Below are positions 17,000-26,362 of a DNA stretch of 64,000 bases, piece after piece (position 1 is the stretch's first letter; every line of letters begins with the position of its first letter). Source of the DNA: Globicatella sulfidifaciens DSM 15739. Its GTDB lineage: Bacteria; Bacillota; Bacilli; Lactobacillales; Aerococcaceae. The notes below the pieces were generated by a model that was given only the letters and a program-made list of their open reading frames with translations, was not told where the DNA came from and ran no database searches. The translations under genes and the position numbers were made by a program. The stretch lies in contig NZ_FUWO01000013.1 of the NCBI RefSeq assembly GCF_900167405.1, forward strand, positions 1 through 64,000. Direction: 5' to 3'.

Positions 17000-18534
17000 A
17001 TGGGCATCAAATCCATCGAGACGCAGACACCTGAACAACTAATCGATATTTTTGAAACACAAGAACGTGAAATTGAATGGTTGAAAGAACAGCTTCGTTT
17101 GATGATGAACCAATAGTTTGGTCGCAAGAAAGAAACGGCGCCTCAACCTGGACAAACCAGTCTGTTCGAGGATTGGCAGGAAGCTCTAGACAGCCTAGAA
17201 CTAGAAGAAGATATCGTCCAAGAATTGAAGGCTCATAAGCGTAAAGCAAAGAAGAATAAAGGGATCAAGCGGGCGATTTTCGACCAGTTCCCTGCCGAAG
17301 AAAAGCTACACGAACTTTCAAACTGCCAGTGTCCAGACTGTGGGGAATCGATGAAACAGATAGGTACTAGTGCTGTTCGTGAAGAGCTTGTCTTCATTCC
17401 TGCTCATATGAAACGAATCATTCATAAACAAGCTTCTTATAAATGCGAGGGTTGCACTCAAAAAGAGGGGGCCAATGGCAAAATCGTGAAGGCTCCCGTT
17501 CCTAAAGCTCCCCTCAACAATAGCTTGGGATCTGCATCATTGATCGCTCAAACGATTCACCAAAAATTTGGCTTGAAGTTACCCGCTTATCGTCAAGAAC
17601 AGGAATGGAAAATCTGCCCCTAAGTCGGGATACGATTTGCGGTTGGTACATTCGCACTTATCAATACTATTTCCAGGACCTTTGTGACTTACTTTTAAAC
17701 AAGCTCCGTCAACAAGAAGTTCTCCACGCAGATGAAACCAGTTAACCGGTATTAGAGAGCCAAAAAGCGAAGAATTATTTTTGGCTTCTCATGAGTGGCA
17801 AGGACACACCAGAACAGGGGATTATTTATCAATTTGATGAAGGCAGAGGACGCCAAGTCATTCTTGACCTATTGGGTCCAGATTTTGAAGGCAGCCTTCA
17901 TGCAGATATGTATGGTGCCTACGTCAACCTATGCAAGGAGAAAGTCAAAGTCAGTGGCTGTTGGGCGCATTTAAGGCGGAAATTCTTTGAAGCCCTGCCA
18001 GCTAAAGTGTCTAAGCATCATCCTGCTTATCAGGCGGTTAAATGGTGCGATTTCGTTTTTCAATTCGAAAAGAATTGGAAGGACCTGACAGCTGAGGAAC
18101 GCTTGACTTGGCGCCAAACTTGCCTTCAAAGACAAGTTGACGAGTTCTTTGATTGGGTCAAGACTTTGAAAGCCTTACCTCAAACCAAGCTGGGAATGGC
18201 CATCTCCTATGCTCTCAAACATGAGTCTTTCTTCCGTCAATTTCTTGAAGATGGTCGACTAGAGATGAGCAATAATCGGGCGGAGAGACAAATCAAGCCA
18301 CTGGTAATTGGGCGCAAGAACTGGTTGTTTAGCCAAAGCATTCTAGGAGCCCAAGCGGCTGGAGGTATCCTCAGTCTCTATGAGAGTGCGAAGCTTAATG
18401 GCATCCATCCTCCGTCTTATTTTCAATATTTACTTGAGGAGCTTCCTGAACTTCCGGTGCAAAATTTTGAAGCACTCGAGGCTTATTTGCCTTGGTCTTC
18501 GAAGGTCAAGAAAGCCTGCCAGGCCATGAAATAA
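17000..18534 (+). pseudogene. tnpC: IS66 transposase TnpC, three lesions
   Basis: The reading frame is recognisable end to end: an N-terminal coiled coil, a zinc-ribbon-like stretch (CQCPDCG...CEGC), the DDE core (HADET, then DMYGAY) and the C-terminal RAERQIKPLVIGRKNWLFS signature. It is broken by TAG at 17114-17116, a frameshift near 17611 and TAA at 17743-17745 next to the first catalytic Asp. The pieces 17225-17623 and 17791-18534 stay open. Confidence 0.9.
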
Positions 18535-18545
18535 TAAAAAAAACT

Positions 18546-18593
18546 GAAACCGTCCCCTCAACACCTATTGTAGAGTGTTGAGGGGACGGTTTC
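18546..18593. terminator. Perfect 19-bp hairpin near the IS66 right end
   Basis: The arms GAAACCGTCCCCTCAACAC (18546-18564) and its exact complement (18575-18593) enclose a 10-nt loop. It is GC-rich relative to its surroundings and follows the tnpC stop by 12 bp; only a short T/A-rich tail follows. A factor-independent terminator or a barrier to outside transcription is likely. Confidence 0.65.
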
Positions 18594-18769
18594 TATATAC
18601 TTGGCTATTGGGCGCTTACATATGACTAAGTTTTATTTTATATCAATATAAACGATAGTAAGATTAATCATCGATATCTTGTCATTTTTCATTAAATTAT
18701 GATCAAAATGTGTTATGATATTTTTGTATATTAAAAAAATTCTATTAAGTATGATGAGGAGATGGATCA

Positions 18770-19852
18770 ATGACAGTTGATGAAACATTATTGGTAAAAC
18801 TGACGGAAGCCAATGCGATTGGGGGCAATGAAGGTCAGGTTCGTTCTATTTTTAAAGAAGCAACAAAATCGGTGGCCGAAGACTATTTAGAAGATGGTCT
18901 AGGAGGAATTTTTGCTCAACATACAGGAAATGAAAAGGGTCCTCGTGTGATGATTGCTGGCCATATGGATGAAGTTGGCTTTATGGTGAGTCAAATTACC
19001 GAAAAAGGTTTCTTAAAGTTTGTGCCCATCGGTGGTTGGTGGAGTCAAGTCGTTTTAGCGCAACAAGTGACCGTTACGACACGTGATGGCAAAACATTCC
19101 ATGGTGTAACAGGTTCGAAACCACCACATGTTTTAACACCAGAAGCGCGCAAAAAACCGGTTGATATGAAAGATGTTTTCGTGGACTTAGGTGCTAGTTC
19201 AAAAGAACAAGTATTAGAATGGGGAATTCGTCCAGGTGACATGATTACACCTTACATTAAGACACAACGTATGAATGGGACGCCATTCTTATTAGGTAAA
19301 GCATGGGATAACCGTATCGGTGTAGCAGTGGCGATTGAAGTATTAAAAGAATTAGCAGCCAGTGGCCATGAAACAGTTTTATTCTCGGGTGCTAATGTTC
19401 AAGAAGAAGTAGGTTTAAGAGGAGCTAAGGTGGCGACTCATTTATTAAATCCTGATCTTTCAATTGCTTTAGATACGGGAACAGCTGGTGATACACCAGG
19501 TATGACTGAAAAAGAAGCAGATAGTGTCCTAGGTAAAGGACCTCAAGTCATTATTTATGATGCATCGATGATTGCTCATAAAGGGTTTAGAGAATTTGTC
19601 ATCGATGTAGCAGAAGCTGAAGGCATTCCGTTCCAGTATACGTTTATTACTGGTGGAGGAACGGATGCTGGTTCACAACATCAAAGTTTAAATGGTGTAC
19701 CATCGATTGCGATCACAGTACCCGTTCGCTATTTACACTCTCATACATCGATGATTCACGAAGATGATTTCAAAAATACCGTTCGCCTTGTAGTAGCCAT
19801 TATTAAAAAATTGAATCAAGATACCCTTAAAACAATTAAAGAAAATGCTTAA
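18770..19852 (+). CDS. pepA: M42-family glutamyl aminopeptidase
   Basis: A cytoplasmic metallo-aminopeptidase of 360 residues that trims peptides; lactococcal PepA removes N-terminal Glu and Asp. Metal ligands appear in GHMDEVGF (about 64-71), WDNRIG (about 181-186), the catalytic pair in QEEVGLRGA (about 212-220), ALDTGTAGDTPG, and the final HSHTSMIHEDD. GAGGAGAT precedes the ATG. An extended -10 (TGTTATGAT, 18711-18719) may be the promoter. It opens a run with the MBL hydrolase and lipoate ligase genes. Confidence 0.92.
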   Translation: MTVDETLLVKLTEANAIGGNEGQVRSIFKEATKSVAEDYLEDGLGGIFAQHTGNEKGPRVMIAGHMDEVGFMVSQITEKGFLKFVPIGGWWSQVVLAQQVTVTTRDGKTFHGVTGSKPPHVLTPEARKKPVDMKDVFVDLGASSKEQVLEWGIRPGDMITPYIKTQRMNGTPFLLGKAWDNRIGVAVAIEVLKELAASGHETVLFSGANVQEEVGLRGAKVATHLLNPDLSIALDTGTAGDTPGMTEKEADSVLGKGPQVIIYDASMIAHKGFREFVIDVAEAEGIPFQYTFITGGGTDAGSQHQSLNGVPSIAITVPVRYLHSHTSMIHEDDFKNTVRLVVAIIKKLNQDTLKTIKENA

Positions 19853-19866
19853 TTTGAGGTGATAAG

Positions 19867-20610
19867 ATGAAATTATATTGTATTGGCTCAGCGGGGGGTT
19901 ACCCTTTAGGAGATAATGGCACAACTTCCTATGTGGTAACCTCTTCGGATGGTGCGTATCACTTGTTATTAGATGCTGGCAGTGGTTCAGCTTTAGCAAT
20001 AGAAGAGTATATCCCCGTCAATGATTTAGACGCCGTATGGTTAAGTCATGACCATCCTGATCACAGTGCGGATATTGGAATTTTTCAACATCTTTTTTTC
20101 CTTAAAAAACCGGCTAGCAAAAAAGGACTGATTCCGGTTTATATGAACAAGAATTCGAGTTTATGGCCGATTATGATGACAGATGCCTCAACGGAGCCTC
20201 GTCAATATTTAATTGAAGAACCAATGGATATTGGGCCCTTTAAAGCCAGCTTTATTAAAACAACGCATCCAGTAGAGTGTGCTGCGATACGTTTAGAAGA
20301 AAAAACAACTCAAAAAGTATTAGTCTTTACAGCTGATTCAGGTTGGCAAGATACCATGGTCAATTTTGCTAAGAACGCGGATGTACTAATTGCGGATACA
20401 AATTTTCCAGCAGCTAAAGGGCGTAATACTATTCATATGACCTCAACAGAAGTCGCTACCTTAGCCAATATGGCTGAAGTAAAGCAATTGGTGGTTTCTC
20501 ATATTCCCCCACAAGCGGATGGGGACCAAATAATGTCTGAAGTCACCATGGCAATTCAACCGACGATTAATATTATAAAAGCAGTACCTAAATTAGAAAT
20601 TGAATTTTAA
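19867..20610 (+). CDS. Metallo-beta-lactamase fold hydrolase, YhfI-like
   Basis: A 247-residue MBL-fold protein. The zinc motif HDHPDH is at about 60-65, with later ligands at the HPVEC His, the Asp of TADSGW and the His of VVSHIPP. Next to a lipoate-protein ligase gene it matches the Bacillus yhfI-lplJ (yhfJ) neighbourhood. Substrate is unknown; a phosphodiesterase or arylsulfatase-like activity is typical of the branch. GAGGTGAT precedes the ATG, 14 bp after pepA. Confidence 0.85.
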   Translation: MKLYCIGSAGGYPLGDNGTTSYVVTSSDGAYHLLLDAGSGSALAIEEYIPVNDLDAVWLSHDHPDHSADIGIFQHLFFLKKPASKKGLIPVYMNKNSSLWPIMMTDASTEPRQYLIEEPMDIGPFKASFIKTTHPVECAAIRLEEKTTQKVLVFTADSGWQDTMVNFAKNADVLIADTNFPAAKGRNTIHMTSTEVATLANMAEVKQLVVSHIPPQADGDQIMSEVTMAIQPTINIIKAVPKLEIEF

Positions 20611-20625
20611 AATGGAGGTTTGAAA

Positions 20626-21633
20626 ATGATTTTTGTAGACAATGAAAATAATTACGATGCTAGCGTCAATATTGCTTTAGAAACTTACTTAGTAGAGAAC
20701 AAATTGGTTGATGAACCGATTTTACTCTTCTATATCAATAAACCATCAATTATTATTGGACGTAACCAAAATACAATCGAAGAAGTAAACCAACCTTATT
20801 TAGATGAACATGGTATTCAAGTAGTCCGTCGTATGTCAGGCGGGGGTGCTGTTTATCATGATTTAGGTAATGTATCCTTCTGTTTCATTAAGGATGACGA
20901 TGGATCATTTCGTGATTTCGCCAGCTTTACTAAGCCGGTCATCGAAGCCTTACATAAATTAGGTGCAACAGGAGCTGAATTACAAGGCCGCAATGATTTA
21001 TTGATTGATGGTAAGAAATTTTCAGGGAATGCGATGTACGCTAAAGATGGTCGTATGACGGCACATGGGACAATTTTATTTAATTCAGATTTAGAAGAAG
21101 TTAATAATGCTTTAAAATCACGTAAGGAAAAAATTGAATCAAAAGGAATTAAATCGATTCGCTCTCGTGTCACTAATATTGCACCTTATGTTAAGGATGA
21201 ATACAAAGATTTATCGATTGAAGCATTTCGTGATGTTTTATTATTAGAAATTTTCGGTGTCGCTTCAAAAGAAGAAGTACCTCGTTACCAATTGACTGAA
21301 GAAGACTGGAAAAAAGTTTATGAAATTCGTGAACAACGTTTTGGTAATTGGGATTGGAATTATGGTCAATCGCCAGCTTTTGATATTGAAAAAAGTAAAA
21401 AGTTTGATTTCGGATTGGTGGATTTCCGTTTTAATGTTACGAATGGTAAAGTAAGCTCTGCTAAAATTTATGGTGACTTCTTTGGCTTAGGCGATATTAA
21501 AGATGTTGAAGAAAAATTAGTAGGTGTGAAATATACTAAGGAGGATTTCTTAACAGCTTTTGACGCGATCGATGTTAATAAATATTTTGGTCGTGTGACG
21601 AAGGAAGAAATTATTGAAATGTTATTTGCTTAA
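20626..21633 (+). CDS. lplA: Lipoate-protein ligase
   Basis: Activates lipoate with ATP and attaches it to E2 and H proteins. The 335-residue protein carries RRMSGGGAVYHDLGN (about 70-84), the lipoate/adenylate-binding motif, then GRNDLLIDGKKFSGNA with the catalytic Lys, and a C-terminal accessory domain, as in LplA/LplJ. The ATG at 20626 lies 7 bp after GGAGG; the in-frame TTG at 20620 is too close. It follows the MBL gene by 15 bp. A degenerate 48-bp repeat array and a terminator lie downstream. Confidence 0.94.
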   Translation: MIFVDNENNYDASVNIALETYLVENKLVDEPILLFYINKPSIIIGRNQNTIEEVNQPYLDEHGIQVVRRMSGGGAVYHDLGNVSFCFIKDDDGSFRDFASFTKPVIEALHKLGATGAELQGRNDLLIDGKKFSGNAMYAKDGRMTAHGTILFNSDLEEVNNALKSRKEKIESKGIKSIRSRVTNIAPYVKDEYKDLSIEAFRDVLLLEIFGVASKEEVPRYQLTEEDWKKVYEIREQRFGNWDWNYGQSPAFDIEKSKKFDFGLVDFRFNVTNGKVSSAKIYGDFFGLGDIKDVEEKLVGVKYTKEDFLTAFDAIDVNKYFGRVTKEEIIEMLFA

Positions 21634-21696
21634 TCGGCGATTGTGATCGACTTGAACGTAGAGCTTTTAAAATTGGTTTTGCGATTGAATACAATA

Positions 21697-21837
21697 TTCG
21701 TTTTACAAGGTGATTAAATGATATGAACCATTTAATAGGCAATCTTCGTTTCACAATGCGATAGAATGATATAGACCTTTTAACAACAATTATGCGCTTC
21801 ACGATGAAATTGAATAGATAATAACGAACCTGGTGTG
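21697..21837. repeat. Degenerate 48-bp tandem repeat
   Basis: Three diverged units start at 21697, 21745 and 21793, each opening like TTCGTTTCACAATG and passing through GATAGAATGATA and a CC-TTTTAA part. Similar pieces (GCGATTAAATGATG) occur after nrdG near 4260 and 4310. The purpose is unknown. Confidence 0.5.
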
Positions 21838-21899
21838 CCAGTTGAACGAGTGGTAAAAAGAGCTACTCAATCACATTAACACACCAGGTTTATTTTTTT
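21827..21899 (+). terminator. Terminator after lplA
   Basis: AACCTGGTGTG and CACACCAGGTT form an 11-bp stem with a long, internally foldable loop, followed by a T-run. It also faces the convergent minus-strand gene ending at 21953. Confidence 0.75.
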
Positions 21900-21952
21900 G
21901 TTATAAAATGCATGGACTAAATTGGCTGCATTAAAGTACTTTTGCATCAATA

Positions 21953-22924
21953 TTAGCTTTGTTGAGTATTGGAAATAATAACATAAAAGATGACATATAA
22001 GATACCAGCTGCTGGCCAGATAATCCAAGACGTTGCCCAAGTATCAAAATAAAAACTATAGACAATATAAATAAATAAGGCGGTCATCCAATAAATCGTA
22101 ATCCAAGGCTCGATCTTTGATTTAACTTTTTTCTTTGACGGTTGATACTCACCTTCTTCTAGTAATATTGCATAAGTATTCCGAGGTATACTAATTTGAA
22201 TGAGTAAAGCAACACCCATCGCTATCAGAATGAGCAAAATAGCAATTCCAACTATTGAGATAAATTCATTGGCAAATAATAATTCAGCAATGAGGATACT
22301 TAAAGGTGATAATATAAGTAAGACGATAGCAAGAATTAATTTACCAATAAAGGCATTGCGTGATTGACGTTGCTTTTCTTGAACTAAAGGGACAATTCCT
22401 GGATCGAGAGCAATCGGGTCGGTTTCCATAAATTCATATTCAGATAATTGCATCCCGGCAAAAATTATAATACCAACGCCAATGGCAACGAAAGTTAACA
22501 CAAAAATGATGCCAATCAAGGAGGCGGTGTTTTCGGTTATATCTAATTTTCCAGATTCTTGTGCTTGCGATAATAGGATTAAAGCAATTGGCGAAGTAAT
22601 TAAGAGAGCAGCGGCTAATGCGTACCATTTGGCCATTTTTTGACGTAAGTCTATAAAGTTTTTGGCCATTTCCAAGGTGACTCTTTTGGCGGGGGTCGAA
22701 CCCTTTTGAACTGATAACGATTCTAGCAAATCATCCTTTAAGAGATAATCAGTTGACACGTCAAACAATTGGCTTAATTGGATAATTTTTTCTGAATCAG
22801 GGATCGCTTGGTTACTTTCCCATTTTGAAACGGATTGACGCGAGATATCTAATGCCTGTGCTAATTCTTCTTGAGACCAATGACGACTCTTCCTTAATTC
22901 GTAAATCTTTTCTGCTAAGTTCAT
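21953..22924 (-). CDS. XRE-family regulator with six membrane segments
   Basis: The N-terminal 65 residues are a Cro/C1 helix-turn-helix (WSQEELAQALDISRQSVSKWE). The rest holds about six hydrophobic segments between residues 95 and 320, so the DNA-binding domain is tied to the membrane. Proteins of this build are common in Firmicutes and may sense membrane or cell-wall state; the signal is unknown. The ATG at 22924 fits GGAG at 8 bp; the in-frame GTG at 22933 overlaps that site. A palindrome upstream (22999-23015) could be its own operator. Confidence 0.85.
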   Translation of the reverse strand: MNLAEKIYELRKSRHWSQEELAQALDISRQSVSKWESNQAIPDSEKIIQLSQLFDVSTDYLLKDDLLESLSVQKGSTPAKRVTLEMAKNFIDLRQKMAKWYALAAALLITSPIALILLSQAQESGKLDITENTASLIGIIFVLTFVAIGVGIIIFAGMQLSEYEFMETDPIALDPGIVPLVQEKQRQSRNAFIGKLILAIVLLILSPLSILIAELLFANEFISIVGIAILLILIAMGVALLIQISIPRNTYAILLEEGEYQPSKKKVKSKIEPWITIYWMTALFIYIVYSFYFDTWATSWIIWPAAGILYVIFYVIISNTQQS

Positions 22925-22998
22925 TTTTATCACTCCAATTTTGTTTTATTTTCTACTTTAATAATAGGAAATATGGTGATGGAATGCTATCAACTTGA

Positions 22999-23015
22999 GT
23001 TGACAATGTGTCAAC
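22999..23015 (-). promoter_or_regulatory. Palindrome over a candidate promoter of the XRE gene
   Basis: GTTGACA-ATG-TGTCAAC is a perfect 7+3+7 inverted repeat. On the minus strand its left part reads TTGACA, a consensus -35 box, so a protein bound here would compete with RNA polymerase. Flanking CAAC and GTTG extend the symmetry. Autoregulation by the neighbouring XRE protein is the simplest idea. Confidence 0.5.
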
Positions 23016-23342
23016 TAGCGGTTGCAACCTTGATATAATCAGCTTTAACAAAGAATATTAAATATTTGAAAGGTTGATAAGTGAAAGTTTTAGATTTTAA
23101 CACCCATTACGTAAGGTACGGTATTAGATAAATAATATCTGTTGCGAAGGAGCACTTGATGATGATGGATTCAATAAAACGACATTATATTCATAGCGCG
23201 AGCTAAATGGCTATTTAAGATTGAAAATAAAAAAAGAGCAAATAAATCATCTTAAATAGATAGAAGTAAAAAAGGATATAAATCCATTCGTTGAGGACCT
23301 CTTTTGTCATGCTATTTAAGTAATTTACTTGCTTACAAGCTT
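23016..23342. other. Spacer between gatD and the XRE gene
   Basis: No coding frame of note. It is AT-rich with short fragments resembling other degenerate spacers of this genome (GCGAGCTAAATG, CATTCGTTGAGG). Nothing else is supported. Confidence 0.4.
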
Positions 23343-23999
23343 TTATTTATTTTTTTGTTCAATTGCTAAATCAACCAAATGACGGGCTAACCATTCGTTT
23401 CTAACCAGTAGTGGGCCGTGGAAATAAGATCCAAAGGTGTTTTTATAATGCATCCCTTCGGTTTTATCTTGATTATTATTTCCATACCCCGTAATAACTT
23501 TGCCGAGTGGTTCTAAGGCATCGGTTAAGTAAGTGACACCATTATGGTTTTCAAATCCATAATAGGTTTGTTGGTTGATTTCATCATAGATTTCAATATC
23601 ACCGATAAAACGACTATTGATTTGACGTTCCGTATAATGGGGCAGGACACCTAAACCTTTAATTTGTTCGCCATCGGCTGTCGTATAATATTGACCTAAT
23701 AATTGGAATCCGCCACAAATTGCTAATAAAACGCCATTTTGTTCGATGTAACGTTTAATCTCAGGGATTAGACGTTGACAATCTTTGGCGATGATTTTTT
23801 GTTCAAAATCTTGGCCACCACCAAAGAAAATAATATCAAAATCATCGGCATTGAATGGGTCTTCTAAGCTGACCATGGTTGTTTCAACCTGATAGCCTTT
23901 TTCGCGTGCATAGTACTGAATCATGAGTAAATTCCCATTGTCACCATAGGTGTTGAGTAAATTCCCATATAAATGACAGATTCTAATTGTATTGGTCAT
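23343..23999 (-). CDS. gatD: Lipid II isoglutaminyl synthase, glutaminase subunit GatD
   Basis: A class I glutamine amidotransferase-like subunit that frees ammonia from Gln for MurT, which amidates D-Glu of lipid II. The catalytic Cys is Cys95 (LLAICGGFQ) and the His is His194 (GSYFHG), matching the Cys-His pair of staphylococcal GatD. The length is 218. It starts 4 bp after murT, so the two form an operon on the minus strand. Confidence 0.93.
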   Translation of the reverse strand: MTNTIRICHLYGNLLNTYGDNGNLLMIQYYAREKGYQVETTMVSLEDPFNADDFDIIFFGGGQDFEQKIIAKDCQRLIPEIKRYIEQNGVLLAICGGFQLLGQYYTTADGEQIKGLGVLPHYTERQINSRFIGDIEIYDEINQQTYYGFENHNGVTYLTDALEPLGKVITGYGNNNQDKTEGMHYKNTFGSYFHGPLLVRNEWLARHLVDLAIEQKNK

Positions 24000-24003
24000 T
24001 TTT

Positions 24004-25356
24004 TTACGCTCCTTTGTTTGATTGAATATATCCTTTTTGAATAAAGGCTTCGCGTAAATCTAGCATGGCAGTATAAGTTGCTAAAATATGAACATATTCT
24101 GTCGGTGCAGCCTTTATCGCTTCGATAATTTGTTCATTGTTTTCCACTTGATTAATCAATTCAGGCTGAATGCCAGCGACCGTTAGACGCTTGGTCATTT
24201 CATCAGCTTTCATCCCTGAAGTGACGACTTTTTCAATAGGAAAATCAACGATTTGTTCATAATGTCCGTCCCAAATCCAGCTGACGTCAGTACCATCGGC
24301 ATAATTATTATTTAAAATACTAATTAAAGTAAATGGATTTTGATCCAAACCAATCAAAGCTAGGACTTGGTTTAAGCCAACGGGATTTTTGACTAAGTTT
24401 AATAAAACTTTTTTTCCTTCAATGTTTATCATTTCTTGACGTCCGAATACGCGTTCGGCTTTCATAAAACTTTCACGAATTTTTGCCGGTTCGACATCAA
24501 AAAATGAAGCGACACTATAGGCAGCTAAAGCATTGTAAACATTATAAAGCCCCGCTACTGGAATTTCAAAATGGTGGCCGTCAATTCTGAAACTAGAATG
24601 AGTTAAGGCCAATTCTTCAACTTCAGTGACTTGATAGGTTAATTCAGGACGTTTAAAATCACAATGTCCACAATAATATTTTCCTAAATTGGCATAAGTT
24701 AAAGAATGATATTTTAGAATATGATGACAGTGCGGACATAAGACGCCGTCGGTATTATAATGTGGTTCCACATCGTGATCTGTCTCATGATTGAAGCCAA
24801 AATATTGACGTGGATTAGGCAATTCAGTTGAATTGAATAAGGGTGAATCGCCATTTGCAATGACGGTAGCTGTCGGTACTTCTTTAGCTGCATTGGTCAT
24901 TAGTTCATAGATTGAATAAATTTCTCCATAGCGATCCATTTGGTCACGGAAAACATTGGTATGTAAGAACGCAATAGGATTTAGATGCTTCACCACGTGC
25001 TTTAAAGACCCTTCATCCACTTCTAAAACCGCAATCCCTTGCTCCCCTTTAGGAATAGCAGGAGCTGCTAGAAAAGTACTGACGATCCCTTGTGCCATAT
25101 TGGACCCTGTAGGGTTTGTAACAATGTGATTGAACTTTTCTTTTAAGGCTTGAACCGTTAAGGCGGTGGTTAAAGTTTTACCATTGGTACCGGTAATAAT
25201 GACGACTTGATAATTTTTCGCTAAATCAGATAAGATATTAGGATCAATTGTTTGGGCTAATTTACCAGGCAAACTACTCCCACCATTAGTAAAATTAGTT
25301 AAAACCCAACGACTGGATTTTCCGATTAAGCGAGCAATACTACTTCTAAGACTCAT
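24004..25356 (-). CDS. murT: Lipid II isoglutaminyl synthase, ATPase subunit MurT
   Basis: A Mur-ligase homologue that amidates the alpha-carboxyl of D-Glu in lipid II with GatD. The ATP motif GTNGKT is near residue 56. A four-Cys zinc ribbon (CPHC...YCGHC) lies near 205-230, and a DUF1727 domain ends the protein. The start is the ATG at 25356 (MSLRSS), 8 bp after AAGGAGA; the longer frame from 25386 adds ten unlikely residues. D-Glu amidation is essential for efficient cross-linking in many cocci. Confidence 0.93.
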   Translation of the reverse strand: MSLRSSIARLIGKSSRWVLTNFTNGGSSLPGKLAQTIDPNILSDLAKNYQVVIITGTNGKTLTTALTVQALKEKFNHIVTNPTGSNMAQGIVSTFLAAPAIPKGEQGIAVLEVDEGSLKHVVKHLNPIAFLHTNVFRDQMDRYGEIYSIYELMTNAAKEVPTATVIANGDSPLFNSTELPNPRQYFGFNHETDHDVEPHYNTDGVLCPHCHHILKYHSLTYANLGKYYCGHCDFKRPELTYQVTEVEELALTHSSFRIDGHHFEIPVAGLYNVYNALAAYSVASFFDVEPAKIRESFMKAERVFGRQEMINIEGKKVLLNLVKNPVGLNQVLALIGLDQNPFTLISILNNNYADGTDVSWIWDGHYEQIVDFPIEKVVTSGMKADEMTKRLTVAGIQPELINQVENNEQIIEAIKAAPTEYVHILATYTAMLDLREAFIQKGYIQSNKGA

Positions 25357-25482
25357 TGAATATGTCTCCTTTATTTGATATTTCATTTCTATATAATAGC
25401 AATACTTGACTAAATAATAAAGGTTTAAGAATTAATTTTAATAAAAAAACTCCGTTTCGATAAGAAACAGAGTGGCGAAACA

Positions 25483-26259
25483 TTATAATTCGCAGGCAAT
25501 TCCGTCTTTATCACGGTCCAACTGAGGGCGATAGCCAGGTTCACCTTGGTATAAAGGAGCAGCTCCAGCAGCTTTAGCTTCGGAACAGTTTTTAAAATAA
25601 ATATTTTGGCTAGCTGCTTGATTATCTTGACTAGAAAAGCCGACTTGATTATTCTGAGCATTACTTTGGTATTGATCAACGTCAATATTTTCACCAAAGG
25701 TTTCGTTAGTTGACCATACATTTAACCCGTTACGTTTAGCATAATCTTCGGAAAAAATAAGCGTTTCTAAATAGGGGCTATTAGCATCGTCTTGACTATA
25801 GTAAGCGGTCAATCCTTCTGTCGTCATCACTTCCTGAACTAAGATTTTGTCAGTCCATAAATAAATCAGTGAGCGACCTTGACTGTCTTTTTGCTCATCG
25901 GCGAGAAATTCGATTTTAATGTCCTTAGCGGATTGTAATAGTTCATTTAAACGCGCTTTCGACTCATTAGCAAAACTTTGGGGTCCAGTGACGGGATGTT
26001 GTAATTTTGGTGCGTAGACATTGGCTAATTTAAAAGTATTGACGTCGCCATTCTCTAATTCAATCTTTAAGGAATCCCCATCAATGACATCAAACTCTAC
26101 GATGTCCACTAATTTAGCATTATTTTGTGGTTTTGCTAAAATTTTATACCCTAAAGTAGCTTCGTTGACCTCGGCTTTAACAGTTAAACTAGGAAACAAT
26201 ATCATGAAACATAGTGCCATTAACATAAAAAAATGAACTAATTTTTGCAATCGAAACAC
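25483..26259 (-). CDS. Secreted nuclease-like protein (SNase fold) with excalibur domain
   Basis: A signal peptide (about 1-29) leads into a staphylococcal-nuclease fold (about 50-185) and a C-terminal excalibur calcium-binding motif (about 221-258: YFKNCSEAKAAGAAP, ending in DRDKDGIACE). By alignment with S. aureus nuclease, Asp21 and Arg87 are kept (Asp62, Arg129), but Arg35 is Lys77, Asp40 is Tyr82 and Glu43 is Lys85. The general base and a calcium ligand are therefore lost, so nuclease activity is doubtful. It may act as a surface-binding protein. Confidence 0.85.
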   Translation of the reverse strand: MFRLQKLVHFFMLMALCFMILFPSLTVKAEVNEATLGYKILAKPQNNAKLVDIVEFDVIDGDSLKIELENGDVNTFKLANVYAPKLQHPVTGPQSFANESKARLNELLQSAKDIKIEFLADEQKDSQGRSLIYLWTDKILVQEVMTTEGLTAYYSQDDANSPYLETLIFSEDYAKRNGLNVWSTNETFGENIDVDQYQSNAQNNQVGFSSQDNQAASQNIYFKNCSEAKAAGAAPLYQGEPGYRPQLDRDKDGIACEL

Positions 26260-26362
26260 TCCTTAATAGATTACTTATAACTATATCATACCATAAATAT
26301 TTGTATAAAAAACACTTAATAAGAAAACGACTGATAATGATTCACCTAGTAAGGTTCTTCCA

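Larger units (their letters stand above)
16502..18619 (+). mobile_element. IS66-family element, decayed
   Basis: The ends GTAAACGCCGAATAACC (from 16502) and GGCTATTGGGCGCTTAC (to 18619) are imperfect inverted repeats of IS66 type. Inside are tnpB and a broken tnpC. The 8 bp flanking each end differ (GAAATAAC and ATATGACT), so no target duplication remains; a deletion or recombination has affected at least one side. It forms the right boundary of the copper island. Confidence 0.85.

Noticed and set aside
16494..18627. 8-bp target duplication flanking IS66
   Set aside because: The flanks GAAATAAC and ATATGACT do not match.
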